Source: Desulfobulbaceae bacterium
GTDB taxonomy: Bacteria > Desulfobacterota > Desulfobulbia > Desulfobulbales > Desulfocapsaceae
Length of the DNA stretch: 64,000 nucleotides
Assembly (NCBI GenBank): GCA_009773475.1
Contig: WSXV01000001.1
Coordinates: forward strand, 1-64,000
Direction: 5' to 3'
Part shown: positions 43,639-53,136 of the stretch, in pieces
Layout: each line of letters starts with the position of its first letter
Position numbering within the stretch: the first letter of the stretch is position 1
The notes under the pieces: generated by a model
What the model saw: the letters and a program-made list of their open reading frames with translations, nothing else
What the model was told of the DNA's origin: nothing
Database searches by the model: none
Translations under genes and position numbers: made by a program

Positions 43639-44221
43639 TGAGATTCTAACTCCCGATCACAGCATTCTCAGTCAGGCCGAAACTGCTCTGCAGGCCGGGG
43701 TAAAGCTCCTTCAGTACCGCCACAAAAGCGGCAAAGACAGCGAGGTCGAGGAGGTTTGCATCAAATTGCAGCGATTGTGCCGCCAATATCAGGCGCTGTT
43801 TATTATCAACGATCGTCCCCATCTCGCCCAGGCCATTGGCGCCGATGGTCTGCATGTCGGTATCGAAGACATGGAGTTCTCCCGGGCCCGGAAGATTTTT
43901 GCCAAAGGGGTGATCGGGGTGTCGTGTTATGGAGATGTGGCAAGGGCACGCCTGGCCCAGGATGCGGGGGCCGATTACGTTGCCTTCGGTTCTTTTTTTC
44001 CCTCGCCCACCAAGCCATCCTCAAAGGTTGTTCCGATGCAGGTTCTGAGCGAGGCCAAAGCGGCCCTGACCATTCCGGTCTGCGCCATCGGCGGGATTAA
44101 TGCCGCCAATATTCATGAAATCTCCGCCCATGGTCCCGACATGATCAGCGTAGTATCGGCGGTGTTTGCCGGTGACATTCCCTCTAATGTTGCCAGACTC
44201 AATGCGGTCATGCAGGGATAA
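43610..44221 (+). CDS. thiE: Thiamine-phosphate synthase, TTG start
   Basis: The 203-residue TIM-barrel protein contains LLQYRHKSGKDSE, INDRPHLAQAIGADGLHVG, GVIGVSCYG, YVAFGSFFPSPTK and CAIGGINAANI, which match ThiE. It joins HMP-PP and the thiazole phosphate to thiamine phosphate. The track opens the frame at 43349 inside thiD. The N-terminus LQGLYAITD and an AAGGAG nine bases upstream point to the TTG at 43610. The gene therefore starts inside thiD and is translationally coupled. Confidence 0.88.
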   Translation: MLQGLYAITDEILTPDHSILSQAETALQAGVKLLQYRHKSGKDSEVEEVCIKLQRLCRQYQALFIINDRPHLAQAIGADGLHVGIEDMEFSRARKIFAKGVIGVSCYGDVARARLAQDAGADYVAFGSFFPSPTKPSSKVVPMQVLSEAKAALTIPVCAIGGINAANIHEISAHGPDMISVVSAVFAGDIPSNVARLNAVMQG

Positions 44222-44329
44222 CGCTGCGGCTAGCCGAGGAAGTGTTTTAATTCCTGAGCTCTTGCCCCCTTTCCTCCTGCAGTACCCGGGGGAGGAGAGG
44301 TTCCATAACGACGAAATCGAATTCGTGCT

Positions 44330-44986
44330 ATGAAAACAAAACTTTCCTCCATCAATCTGCTGACCGAACTGGAACAGCCACGGAACCAGGATCTGCGGGC
44401 CGAGCTGAGCGAGAAGACCTTCTCTGCGCACAGCCTGATCTTTGCCCCGGGCCATGAACAGGATCTGGTCTTCATTGTCAAAAAAGGCCGCCTGCGCCTC
44501 TATCTGGCGGTGGAGGACAAGGAATTTTCCCTGGCCATCCTCGAGCCCGGCGACATCTACGCCACCCATACCCAGGCCCATGTGCAATCCATCGATGAGG
44601 TTGTCCTGCTGCTTATCCCCACTCGCAGACTGCACGAGTATATGGCCAGCCATCCGGCCCTTTCCGCAACCATCATCAGTATTCTGGGCATGCTTCTCAA
44701 GCAGTCCTTTTCCATTATCAACAGTCTGGTTTTTAAAGATATCACCCGTCGCCTCATCGATTTTTTACTCAACGAAGCAGCCCAGAGTAAGATTCGCGAC
44801 GACCGGGGCATTATCATTGAGCTCAATTTGACCACCACCGACCTGGCCGCCGTGCTGGGCAGCTCCCGACAGACCCTGTCCACCATCCTTGGAGCCATGC
44901 TCAAAGAGGGGGTTCTTGTGAAAAGGCAGCGTGGAGCGTATCTGCTCCCCGATCTGAACCGGCTGATAAACTATGTCCGTCCCTGA
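44330..44986 (+). CDS. CooA-like CO-sensing Crp/Fnr-family regulator
   Basis: The 218-residue protein has an N-terminal cyclic-nucleotide-type beta-barrel, a long dimerisation helix and a C-terminal winged helix (TTTDLAAVLGSSRQTLSTILGAMLKEGVLV). In GDIYATHTQA the histidine aligns with the proximal haem ligand His77 of Rhodospirillum CooA (GDMFCMHSGC), while the position of Cys75 is alanine. The gene lies 351 bases upstream of cooS, and the gap contains a CooA-type palindrome. It probably activates cooS when CO binds its haem. Haem binding is inferred; a different effector cannot be excluded. Confidence 0.77.
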   Translation: MKTKLSSINLLTELEQPRNQDLRAELSEKTFSAHSLIFAPGHEQDLVFIVKKGRLRLYLAVEDKEFSLAILEPGDIYATHTQAHVQSIDEVVLLLIPTRRLHEYMASHPALSATIISILGMLLKQSFSIINSLVFKDITRRLIDFLLNEAAQSKIRDDRGIIIELNLTTTDLAAVLGSSRQTLSTILGAMLKEGVLVKRQRGAYLLPDLNRLINYVRP

Positions 44987-45130
44987 GTCCCCGGCATTCT
45001 CCATTAATTCTTCCTTACTTTTGCCCTCAACTTGAAAAGCTTCTCCGCTTTGTGATACTCTTCTTCTGTTCCACAAGCTTCTTTGAGAGTATGTTTTTTT
45101 CTGATGTTCAAGAAAATAAAACACCGGTTT

Positions 45131-45146
45131 TGTCAGACAGCTGACA
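45131..45146 (+). promoter_or_regulatory. CooA-type operator upstream of cooS
   Basis: TGTCAGACAGCTGACA is a perfect TGTCA-n6-TGACA palindrome, matching the Crp/CooA-type recognition half-sites. It lies 192 bases before the cooS ATG and 145 bases after the cooA-like stop. Confidence 0.65.
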
Positions 45147-45337
45147 GCAGGCCCATGGGAATTCTGCTATCCTCGGCTGTTGTCGGGCATAATCCCCGGC
45201 GAAGATTTCAGAAATTCTTGAAAATCAGCTTGGAACGGTGTTTCGGCCACGCAACTCCGCCTCTTTTTCTTGTTGTCTTAGGGAAAAATCTTGCGAGGTT
45301 GTCAACTTTGAAAAAGGAATTAAACAGGAGCGTTAAC

Positions 45338-47215
45338 ATGACACAGACAAAGAAAACCATCGAAGAGATGAGTATTTGGGAAGACGCCAGACAGATGCTG
45401 CGTAAGGCCGAGCGGGACGGGGTTGAGACCGCCTGGGACAGGCTGGAACAGCAGACCCCGCATTGTCAGTTTGGTGAAACCGGTGTCTGCTGTCGTATCT
45501 GCACCATGGGGCCCTGCCGCATCGGGAAAAAAGCCCAGTTTGGTGTCTGTGGCGCCGACGCCGATGTCATTGTCGCCCGTAATTTTGGACGCTTTCTCGC
45601 AGGCGGCGCGGCAGGCCACTCCGATCATGGCCGGGACTGCATTGAGGCCTTTCATGCCGTAGCCCACGGAGAAACCCAGGATTACCAGATAAAGGACAGT
45701 GTCAAGATGCTGCGCATTGCCGCAGAGCTTGGGATTAAGACCGAAGGTCGTGAGCTGCTCGATGTAGCCAAAGACCTGGCTGCCGAGTTTTTTGAGAGTT
45801 TTGGCAGCAGGCGCGAGCAGGTCGGTTTTATTAACCGGGTTCCGCTCAAACAACAGGAACTCTGGAAAAAGCTGGGGATCATGCCGCGCGGAGTTGACCG
45901 GGAAATCACCGAGATGATGCATAGAACCCACATGGGCTGCGACAATGATGCCGCTAACACCCTGCTCCAGGGTGCCCGCATGTCCCTGGGGGATGGCTGG
46001 GCCGGGTCGATGATTGCCACCGAAGTTTCCGATATCCTCTTTGGCACCCCTTCGCCGCGCATGTCTAAGGTCAATCTGGCGGTGTTGAAGAAGGATCAGG
46101 TCAATATCCTTGTCCATGGGCATAATCCCATTGTGTCCGAGAAGATTCTGGAGGCGGTCAATGATCCTGAGCTCATCGCGTATGCCAAGGAAAAAGGCGC
46201 CAACGGGATCAATCTGGCCGGTCTCTGCTGTACCGGCAACGAGCTGATGATGCGGCAGGGCATTCCCATGGCCGGCAATCACCTGATGACCGAGCTTGCC
46301 ATTGTCACCGGCGCGGTGGAACTGATTGTGGTGGATTACCAGTGTATTATGCCCAGTCTGGTGCAGGTGAGCAAATGCTATCACAGCAAGATGATCACCA
46401 CCGCCGACAAGGCCCGCTTCACCGGCGCCGAGCATGTGAAATTTGAGATGCACAATGGCCGGGAGCAGGCTCGCAAAGTCGTCCGCATGGCCATTGATCG
46501 CTTTCCTCTGCGCAACCAGGACCGGGTGGAGATTCCAGAAAATCCAGTGGATCTTGTCACCGGATTTTCCAACGAGGCGATTCTTGCGGCCCTCGGCGGC
46601 ACCCTTACCCCATTGATCGATGCAATCAAGGCGGGAAAGATCAGGGGCGCGGTGGGGATTGTCGGATGCAATAACCCCAAATACCAGCATGACTACTGCA
46701 ATGTCAACCTGGCCCGGGAGTTGATCAAAAAAGATATCCTGGTGCTCGCCACCGGCTGCGTCACCACCGCCGCCGGCAAGGCCGGTCTCCTGGTTCCCGA
46801 AGCCATCGAGCAGGCCGGGCCGGGCTTGAAGGAAATCTGTGGCGCCTTAGGGATTCCGCCGGTTCTGCATATGGGAAGCTGTGTCGATAACGCCCGGATT
46901 CTCCAGCTTGCCGCGATGCTTGCCAATGAAATCGGGGTGTCCATCTCCGATCTGCCGCTGGCCGCCTCCTCACCCGAATGGTATTCGGAGAAGGCCGCCA
47001 CCATCGGCACCTACGCGGTGGCCTCGGGGATCTACACCCATCTTGGCCATCCGCCCAATATCACCGGCTCGCCCATCGTGACCCAGCTTGCACTCAGCGG
47101 CCTGGACGATCTGGTGGGGGCCTGTTTTGTCATCGAGCCCGATCCCTTCAAGGCGGCCGAGCTTATTGATAAGCGGATTACCGATAAACGCATAGCCCTT
47201 GGGCTTGCCGGATAA
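45338..47215 (+). CDS. cooS: Anaerobic carbon monoxide dehydrogenase catalytic subunit
   Basis: The 625-residue protein is a Ni-Fe CODH. The N-terminal cluster region reads CQFGETGVCCRICTMGPCRIG; later landmarks are HMGCDNDAANTLLQG, LCCTGNELMMRQGIPMAG, GCNNPKYQHDYCNV, LVLATGCVTTAAGKAGL and MGSCVDNARI, which include ligands of the Ni-4Fe-5S C-cluster. It oxidises CO to CO2. No cooF, cooC or acetyl-CoA synthase gene adjoins it, so it is a stand-alone CODH, perhaps for CO detoxification or low-level energy gain. The track starts at 45083, but the ATG at 45338 after aacaggag gives the normal N-terminus. A terminator follows. Confidence 0.94.
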   Translation: MTQTKKTIEEMSIWEDARQMLRKAERDGVETAWDRLEQQTPHCQFGETGVCCRICTMGPCRIGKKAQFGVCGADADVIVARNFGRFLAGGAAGHSDHGRDCIEAFHAVAHGETQDYQIKDSVKMLRIAAELGIKTEGRELLDVAKDLAAEFFESFGSRREQVGFINRVPLKQQELWKKLGIMPRGVDREITEMMHRTHMGCDNDAANTLLQGARMSLGDGWAGSMIATEVSDILFGTPSPRMSKVNLAVLKKDQVNILVHGHNPIVSEKILEAVNDPELIAYAKEKGANGINLAGLCCTGNELMMRQGIPMAGNHLMTELAIVTGAVELIVVDYQCIMPSLVQVSKCYHSKMITTADKARFTGAEHVKFEMHNGREQARKVVRMAIDRFPLRNQDRVEIPENPVDLVTGFSNEAILAALGGTLTPLIDAIKAGKIRGAVGIVGCNNPKYQHDYCNVNLARELIKKDILVLATGCVTTAAGKAGLLVPEAIEQAGPGLKEICGALGIPPVLHMGSCVDNARILQLAAMLANEIGVSISDLPLAASSPEWYSEKAATIGTYAVASGIYTHLGHPPNITGSPIVTQLALSGLDDLVGACFVIEPDPFKAAELIDKRITDKRIALGLAG

Positions 47216-47250
47216 CGGCATCTTAGAATTTTTTCTGCATTGAATGATCG

Positions 47251-47280
47251 AAAGAGCGCCCTCAGGGGCGCTCTTTCCGT
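47251..47280 (+). terminator. Terminator after cooS
   Basis: AAAGAGCGCCC and GGGCGCTCTTT form a perfect 11-base stem with a TCAG loop, followed by ccgttt, 35 bases after the cooS stop. Confidence 0.8.
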
Positions 47281-47499
47281 TTATGGCAATCGCTCTCTTC
47301 TTTCAAGGTTTTCTAAAGATTGACACTCGTCGTCAGGCACTTTATAACAGATCATCCGGCTTCAGATATTTTAATGTGTTGGTGCCTGTTGTGGCGATCT
47401 GCCGCATATTGAATTCCCTTGAGCTTCTTGCAAAATGAAGAATGACGTCTTGGTTATTTCGCAGGAACCTCCTGCGTCTTGTAAAAAAGTAGCGTTTCA

Positions 47500-48831
47500 A
47501 TGACTGATGTGACCATGAGAAAAGAGCCGATAGACCGATGGCTGGTTGATCCCATGCAGCGTTTCCTGAGCCACAGCTCGATGAGCGGCATGGTCCTTTT
47601 TTCGGCGGCACTCATCGCTCTGATCCTCTCTAATTCCCCATGGTCAGCGGCCTTTCATCATTTCTGGGAGATCAAGTTCAGCATCGGATTCAGTCACTGG
47701 CAGCTTTCTAAAAGTCTGCATCACTGGATAAACGACGGGTTGATGGCGCTCTTCTTTTTTGTGGTCGGGCTTGAGTTAAAACGGGAGATGATCAGCGGCG
47801 AGCTGAGCCAACCCCGCAACGCCATTCTGCCCATTGTCGCGGCCATCGGCGGCATGCTGGTTCCGGCCGGACTCTACTTCATCCTCAATCCCTCCGGCGA
47901 ATCTGCGGGCGGATGGGGCATTCCCATGGCAACCGATATCGCCTTTGCCCTCGGCATCCTGTTCCTGCTTGGCGACCGGGTGCCGGTTTCGCTGAAGATC
48001 TTTTTGACGGCCCTCGCCATTGCCGATGACCTTGGGGCGGTGCTGGTGATCGCCTTTTTCTATACCTCAGAGATTGACGTGCCAAGCCTGCTCTCAGGCC
48101 TCGGATTTCTCTGTGTCCTGATCATCGGTAACAAGATCGGAATCCGCAGTGCCCTCTTTTACGGCATTGTCGGTATTGGGGGTGTGTGGCTTGCCTTTCT
48201 TCTGTCGGGCGTACATGCTACCATCGCGGCGGTGCTGGCAGCTTTTACCATTCCCGCCCGGGTCAAGTACGATGAAAACACCTACAATACCAAGCTGGAT
48301 GCCTTATGCGTCGGCTTTAAAAATGCCTGCCCGAATAATTTTCCCACCGTCACCACTGAACAGCTGCATATTCTCAATGAAATCCGCACCATCTCCAAGC
48401 TGGCGCTAACACCCCTGCAACGGCTGGAACACGCGCTCCATCCTCTGGTTGCCTTTGTCGTCATGCCGATCTTCGCCCTCGCCAATACCGGGATGACCTT
48501 TTCCAGCGACAGCCTTACCCAGCTCACCAGTCCCATTACCCAGGGCGTTTTCCTGGGCCTGCTGCTGGGCAAGATGCTGGGAGTGGTGGGCTTTGTCGCT
48601 CTTTTTGTCAAGTTGAAGTGGGCCGTTCTCCCCGAGGATTTTACCGGCCCCTTACTCATCGGCGCCGGTTTCTTAGCCGGGGTAGGATTTACCATGTCCC
48701 TCTTTATTGCAGAGCTGGCCTTTACCAGTCAGGTTTTAGTGGAGGAGGCCAAGCTGGGAATCCTGCTTGCCTCGCTGGTTTCCGGGGTGCTGGGGTATTT
48801 TATTATCAAAAGACAAGTTGTTAAATCGTAG
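47500..48831 (+). CDS. nhaA: Na+/H+ antiporter NhaA
   Basis: The 443-residue membrane protein has about twelve hydrophobic segments and NhaA hallmarks: MALFFFVVGLELKREM, GIPMATDIAFALGILFLLG and ALAIADDLGAVLVIAFFYT, the last with the paired aspartates of the ion site, plus GVGFTMSLFIAELAF near the end. It exchanges Na+ for H+ at the inner membrane for pH and sodium homeostasis. It has a longer central hydrophilic loop (around residues 265-315) than E. coli NhaA, as do several other NhaA proteins. The upstream ribosome-binding site is weak; the internal ATG at 47515 is an alternative start. Confidence 0.92.
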   Translation: MTDVTMRKEPIDRWLVDPMQRFLSHSSMSGMVLFSAALIALILSNSPWSAAFHHFWEIKFSIGFSHWQLSKSLHHWINDGLMALFFFVVGLELKREMISGELSQPRNAILPIVAAIGGMLVPAGLYFILNPSGESAGGWGIPMATDIAFALGILFLLGDRVPVSLKIFLTALAIADDLGAVLVIAFFYTSEIDVPSLLSGLGFLCVLIIGNKIGIRSALFYGIVGIGGVWLAFLLSGVHATIAAVLAAFTIPARVKYDENTYNTKLDALCVGFKNACPNNFPTVTTEQLHILNEIRTISKLALTPLQRLEHALHPLVAFVVMPIFALANTGMTFSSDSLTQLTSPITQGVFLGLLLGKMLGVVGFVALFVKLKWAVLPEDFTGPLLIGAGFLAGVGFTMSLFIAELAFTSQVLVEEAKLGILLASLVSGVLGYFIIKRQVVKS

Positions 48832-48992
48832 GACAGGTTGAAATTGCGGCCTTCGATTGATGGACTTCCGACTCCAAAAACAGTACGTTCATTCAAGGAC
48901 GCTGTAGTCGGATGAGCCGTAAAATCTTGACTTCCAACCGTGCTTTTATTATATCCAGCCCTGCCTGCATATAACCCCAAAAGGAGACCAAC

Positions 48993-49730
48993 ATGAAGAA
49001 TATCCCATTGAATGAACGTGTTATTTTTGCCCTTGATTTCTCAGATCCCAAGGTGGCCATGGAGTGGGTCGCAAGGTTGGACGGCGACATCAAATTTTTC
49101 AAGGTCGGCCTGCAGCTTTTTTTGGCCGGCTGGTGGAATGTCGTGGACGCCATTATCCAGCGCGGCAACAAGGTCATGGTGGATCTCAAGTTTTTCGATA
49201 TCCCCGAGACTGTCCAGCTTGCGGTGCAACAGCTCCAGCACCACGGCGTCACCTTTGCCACCATCCACGGCAATACCCCGATCATTGAGGCGGCGGTGAA
49301 GGAAAAAAGCGATCTTAAGATTCTGGCGGTCACCGTCCTCACCAGCTTTGACGAGTCAGACATGATTGAACTGGGGATGACCGGCTCCATCCGTGATCTG
49401 GTTTTGCTTCGCTCGCGCAAGGCCCTGCAACTGGGGTGCGACGGCGTGGTGTCCTCCCCCCTTGAAGCCGCGCCGCTACGCAACGAACTCGGGCCCAATT
49501 TCCTGATCGTCACCCCCGGCATCCGGCCAGGGCTGAATCGCGACGTGGAAAAAGACGACCAGCGCCGCGTCGCCACCGCCCAGCAGGCCATTCTCAACGG
49601 TGCCGATCATGTGGTGATCGGCCGCCCCATCTCCACCTCACCCGATCCGCTGTACACCGTCAAAACCATTCTCGATGACATCGGCGCAGGCCTGGCCTTA
49701 TCGGCGCCACCACCGCGCTTAGGGCTATAA
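48993..49730 (+). CDS. pyrF: Orotidine 5'-phosphate decarboxylase
   Basis: The 245-residue TIM-barrel protein contains the catalytic DLKFFDIPETV motif and the phosphate-binding TPGIRP and VVIGRPI motifs. It decarboxylates OMP to UMP, the last step of pyrimidine synthesis. The start follows aaaaggagacc. It appears monocistronic. Confidence 0.93.
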   Translation: MKNIPLNERVIFALDFSDPKVAMEWVARLDGDIKFFKVGLQLFLAGWWNVVDAIIQRGNKVMVDLKFFDIPETVQLAVQQLQHHGVTFATIHGNTPIIEAAVKEKSDLKILAVTVLTSFDESDMIELGMTGSIRDLVLLRSRKALQLGCDGVVSSPLEAAPLRNELGPNFLIVTPGIRPGLNRDVEKDDQRRVATAQQAILNGADHVVIGRPISTSPDPLYTVKTILDDIGAGLALSAPPPRLGL

Positions 49731-49809
49731 TCTTTTTTAGAAGTAATTCGAATTCTCAATCAAGTGTTACATATCGGGCTCGATCGATAAAGAAAGCTCC
49801 CCTCCCTGA

Positions 49810-49832
49810 CCCTCCCCCGCCAAGGGGGAGGG
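49810..49832. terminator. Hairpin between convergent pyrF and rpoN
   Basis: CCCTCCCCC and GGGGGAGGG pair perfectly around GCCAA. It lies between two convergent genes. The extended sequence cctccctgaccctcccccgccaagggggaggg is also a common dispersed intergenic repeat type, so a REP-like origin is possible. Confidence 0.5.
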
Positions 49833-49947
49833 AAATTCTGGAAACTTCACGCTTGATTTGGAAATGGAAAAATGAGCGAAGTGCAAAGGAATTGCTGCGG
49901 GCAGTCTTGACGTAGCGGCTCGTTGGTGCGACCTTTCTTCTTTCTTT

Positions 49948-51411
49948 TCAATTCTTCCGCCGATGTTTCACCGGCAAAATCTTCATCTGTTCGCGGTATT
50001 TGGCCACGGTGCGGCGGGCAATCTGGATGTTGGCCGTGGCCAGTTTTTGGGAAAGGGCCTCATCGCTGAGGGGTTTGTGCGGATCTTCGTCTCGGATCAG
50101 TCGGCGCAGCTCTTCCCGGATGGATTCGGCAGCCATGGGATCTTCGCCTTCGCGGGGGATGGAGGTGGAGAAGAAGTATTTGAGCTCATAGATCCCCTGC
50201 GGCGTGTGCACGTACTTGTTGGAGGTGACCCGGCTGACGGTGGATTCGTGCATGCTGATGTCTTCGGCGACGTCCCGCAGGATAAGGGGCTTGAGGCGGG
50301 TGGGACCAAATTCAAAAAAGTCATGCTGAAAACGGAGAATGCTCTCCATCACCTTGAGGATGGTGCGTTGCCGCTGGTGCAGGGATTTGAGGAACCACTC
50401 GGCATCTTTGATCTTTTCTTTGATGTAGGAGGACGATTCCTTTTCCAGCTTGACATCGCCCTTGAGGAGTTCCTGGTAGTAAGAGGAAAGTTTGAGATTC
50501 GGCAGGTCGTCGTCATTGAGCCGCACCACATACTCGCCGTCAATCTTCTTCACGTAGATGTCGGGGACGATATAGTTGGTACTTTCCTGGGCAAAGGGCA
50601 GGCCGGGATAGGGGGTGAGCTCGGAGGTGATGAACTCAACGGCCTTCTCGATTTCGTGCCTTTTGTGGCCGGTGGCCTTGGCAAGGGCCGCATGGTTACT
50701 GGTTTCCAGGAGGTTTAGATGATGCAGGACGATCTCGGCGGCCAGGGATTTGCCTAAGCCTTTGCGTTCCAGTTGGAGAAAGAGGGATTCGCTGATGCTT
50801 CTGGCAGCAATCCCCGGCGGGTCAAGATCCTGAATGAGTTCGAGGATGTATTCAGCCGAATCCTGGTCGCAGCCGGTCTCTTCCAGAATTTCCGGCAGAT
50901 CAATCTCAAGAAAGCCGTAGCGGTTAAGATTGCCGATGATGAACAGGGCGATGTCCCACTCTTCCGAGTCCAGGTCGCTATGGGCCAGCTGCCAGTGGAG
51001 ATAGGCGGAGAGTCCCGGTTTCTGGGAGATGAAGTCAAACTGGCTGGGGGCGTCGGCGGCGGGAGTTTCGTGGGAAAAGGAGAAGTTGTCGCTGACCACA
51101 TCGTCAAAGGTGTTGGCGTAGTCCTCCCAGTTGGTGTCGGGGAGGATGTCCGTTGTTCTGATCGGCTCGGTGAAGTCTCTCTCCGGGGCGAGTCCCGGGG
51201 CCTCTTCGACGGCAGAAAGGCTCATGGGGTTGCTGATTTCTTCCTGGAGGGTGAAGTCTTCTTCCAGGGCCGGATTCTGTTCCAGTTCGGCCTGCAGGGC
51301 ATTACTCAGCTCCAGACGATTGAGTTGCAGCAGCCGGATGGCTTGCCGCAACTGCTGGGTCATCATCAGTTTTTGGGTCAGCTTGAGCTGTTGTCTGAGT
51401 TCAAGGCCCAT
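49948..51411 (-). CDS. rpoN: RNA polymerase sigma-54 factor
   Basis: The 487-residue protein has region I (MGLELRQQLKLTQKLMMTQQLRQAIRLLQLNRLEL), an acidic region II, the core-binding domain, the HTH domain (VAEDISMHESTVSRVTSNKYV) and the RpoN box ARRTVAKYRE near the C-terminus. It directs transcription from -24/-12 promoters with activators such as the one at 21210-22544. It lies five bases after lptB in the common lptA-lptB-rpoN order. Confidence 0.95.
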   Translation of the reverse strand: MGLELRQQLKLTQKLMMTQQLRQAIRLLQLNRLELSNALQAELEQNPALEEDFTLQEEISNPMSLSAVEEAPGLAPERDFTEPIRTTDILPDTNWEDYANTFDDVVSDNFSFSHETPAADAPSQFDFISQKPGLSAYLHWQLAHSDLDSEEWDIALFIIGNLNRYGFLEIDLPEILEETGCDQDSAEYILELIQDLDPPGIAARSISESLFLQLERKGLGKSLAAEIVLHHLNLLETSNHAALAKATGHKRHEIEKAVEFITSELTPYPGLPFAQESTNYIVPDIYVKKIDGEYVVRLNDDDLPNLKLSSYYQELLKGDVKLEKESSSYIKEKIKDAEWFLKSLHQRQRTILKVMESILRFQHDFFEFGPTRLKPLILRDVAEDISMHESTVSRVTSNKYVHTPQGIYELKYFFSTSIPREGEDPMAAESIREELRRLIRDEDPHKPLSDEALSQKLATANIQIARRTVAKYREQMKILPVKHRRKN

Positions 51412-51416
51412 GGCGG

Positions 51417-52139
51417 TTACATGCTGAAATTTTCGCCCAGGTACATCTTCCTGGCGACTTCACTGGCGATGATGTCGTCGGCGACACCACTGGTGAGGAT
51501 CTGGCCGGCGTTCATGATGTAGGCAAAATCGCAGACCTGCAAGGTTTCCCGGACGTTGTGATCCGAGATGAGGATACCGAGTCCTTTGTCCTTCAGCCCG
51601 ATGATAATCTTCTGGAGATCGGCCACGGAAAGGGGGTCAATCCCGGCAAAGGGCTCATCCAGGAGGATAAAGTCGGGGTGGGTGGCCAGGGCGCGCATGA
51701 TCTCCACCCGGCGCCGCTCGCCTCCGGACAGGGCGTGCCCCTTGTTGTCCCGCAGATATTCGATCTTTAGATCCGCCATCAGCTCGTCGATCCGGTTGTT
51801 GATCTCATTTTTCGACAGCCCCAGCGGTTCGAGGATGATCCGCACATTTTCTTCCACTGTCAGCTTTTTGAAGACTGAGGGCTCCTGGGCCAGATAGGTG
51901 ATGCCCTTCAAGGCCCGTTTATGGATGGGCAGGGTGGTAATATCTTCGCCATTGAGCAGAACCTGACCCCCATCCGGCCGGATAAATCCGGCAATGGTGT
52001 AAAAGGAGGTGGTTTTGCCGGCGCCGTTGGGCCCCAGCAGTCCCACTACGAAACCGGTGTTTACCTGGACGCTGACGCCGTCGACTACGGTGCGGCTGCG
52101 ATAGCGTTTGACGATGTTTCTGGTTTCAAGCTGGGCCAT
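51417..52139 (-). CDS. lptB: LPS export ABC transporter ATP-binding protein LptB
   Basis: The 240-residue ABC ATPase has Walker A GPNGAGKTT, the Q-loop AQEPSVF, signature LSGGERRR, Walker B FILLDEPFAGIDP and H-loop ISDHNVRE. High similarity in GLLGPNGAGKTTSFYTIAGFI and the position between lptA and rpoN identify LptB. It powers extraction of lipopolysaccharide from the inner membrane with LptFG. Confidence 0.94.
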   Translation of the reverse strand: MAQLETRNIVKRYRSRTVVDGVSVQVNTGFVVGLLGPNGAGKTTSFYTIAGFIRPDGGQVLLNGEDITTLPIHKRALKGITYLAQEPSVFKKLTVEENVRIILEPLGLSKNEINNRIDELMADLKIEYLRDNKGHALSGGERRRVEIMRALATHPDFILLDEPFAGIDPLSVADLQKIIIGLKDKGLGILISDHNVRETLQVCDFAYIMNAGQILTSGVADDIIASEVARKMYLGENFSM

Positions 52140-52207
52140 GGATGGATGCCGGGGGAAGAAGTGGGGTACAACCGTTCTGCAAAGGAGTGAGCATCTTCAT
52201 GGGTTCA

Positions 52208-52744
52208 TTACTTTTTGGGAATAATGGTGGCGTTGACCCGTCCGCCTTTTTTGCCGGTGGTCGCCTCGGAAGGAGTGACCTCTGAGCGACCTTCATCCAT
52301 AAAATAGGTGATGGTCTCGCCGATCACCTGATTTTTCCCCTGCCATGCCCTGGCCCCTCCGGAGAGGATAACCTTTCGTTCCGGGGCCAGATAGTCCATC
52401 TTGCTGCCGGTTCCCAGCCAATCGCCCCTCGTGACCTCTACCTTGCCCACGCAGATGATTTTGGTGACCTCCTGTCCTTGCGCATTGCCGGCAGCGGCGT
52501 AGAAGACCGTCATCTCGTCGGCGCGGATCCGAACATCGGCCTGAGTGGCGATGACGTTGCCGGAAAACAGGACGCTGTCTTTTTGTTCCAGGGAAACCAT
52601 TCGGTCGGCCTCAATGTTGATGGGGGCCTTGTTGGATGATTTAGCGGTGGGATCGGCGGAGAATGCGGGAGCGGTGATGAAAAACAGAAGCAGGAACAGG
52701 GCAGAGGCGCAAAAGGTGGAGTTGAAAAGGGGGGAAACGCGCAT
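52208..52744 (-). CDS. lptA: LPS transport periplasmic protein LptA
   Basis: The 178-residue OstA-type protein has a signal peptide (MRVSPLFNSTFCASALFLLLFF, cut near AFSA). The beta-jellyroll region reads PINIEADRMVSLEQKDSVLFSGNV and later VGKVEVTRGDWLGTGSKMDYLA. It bridges LPS across the periplasm. The track begins at 52912; the ATG at 52744, after aacaggag, fits the signal peptide. No lptC or kdsC is found upstream in this window. Confidence 0.88.
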   Translation of the reverse strand: MRVSPLFNSTFCASALFLLLFFITAPAFSADPTAKSSNKAPINIEADRMVSLEQKDSVLFSGNVIATQADVRIRADEMTVFYAAAGNAQGQEVTKIICVGKVEVTRGDWLGTGSKMDYLAPERKVILSGGARAWQGKNQVIGETITYFMDEGRSEVTPSEATTGKKGGRVNATIIPKK

Positions 52745-53136
52745 GAAAAAGCTCCTGTTCGGATTGAAGGGCATCGTTAATGGCCTCGGCAAGGGTACAT
52801 GACTGTTTGAACTCGCTCCATGAATGGATAAAGAGGAGCCGCAGACTCCCTCCGTGCGTACATCAGAATAGGCTGTGGCCAATGCAATTATTGAGCCTAT
52901 GATACTCGCCACTGAATTAATTGTAAAGGAGACGGTTGGTAAATGTTGATCGGCCGGAAGTAAAATTGTAGAAAGAGTGCTTTACTTGCCCGGAGCTTGT
53001 CATTACTGTATAAATCTTAACTCTTCGCCTTTGTCTTTGTTTTATCAGTTAAATTAAAGTTCGGAAGAGTTTTTTTGTGTTATGGCCGTTGCATGATCCG
53101 ACCGTCCTGGTCTACCGGGAAAGAGGTACAAGATAA
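52745..53136. other. Divergent intergenic region between lptA and the fusion glycosyltransferase gene
   Basis: About 390 bases, becoming AT-rich after 52910. No recognisable gene, hairpin or repeat stands out. It must contain the promoters of both flanking genes. Confidence 0.45.
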
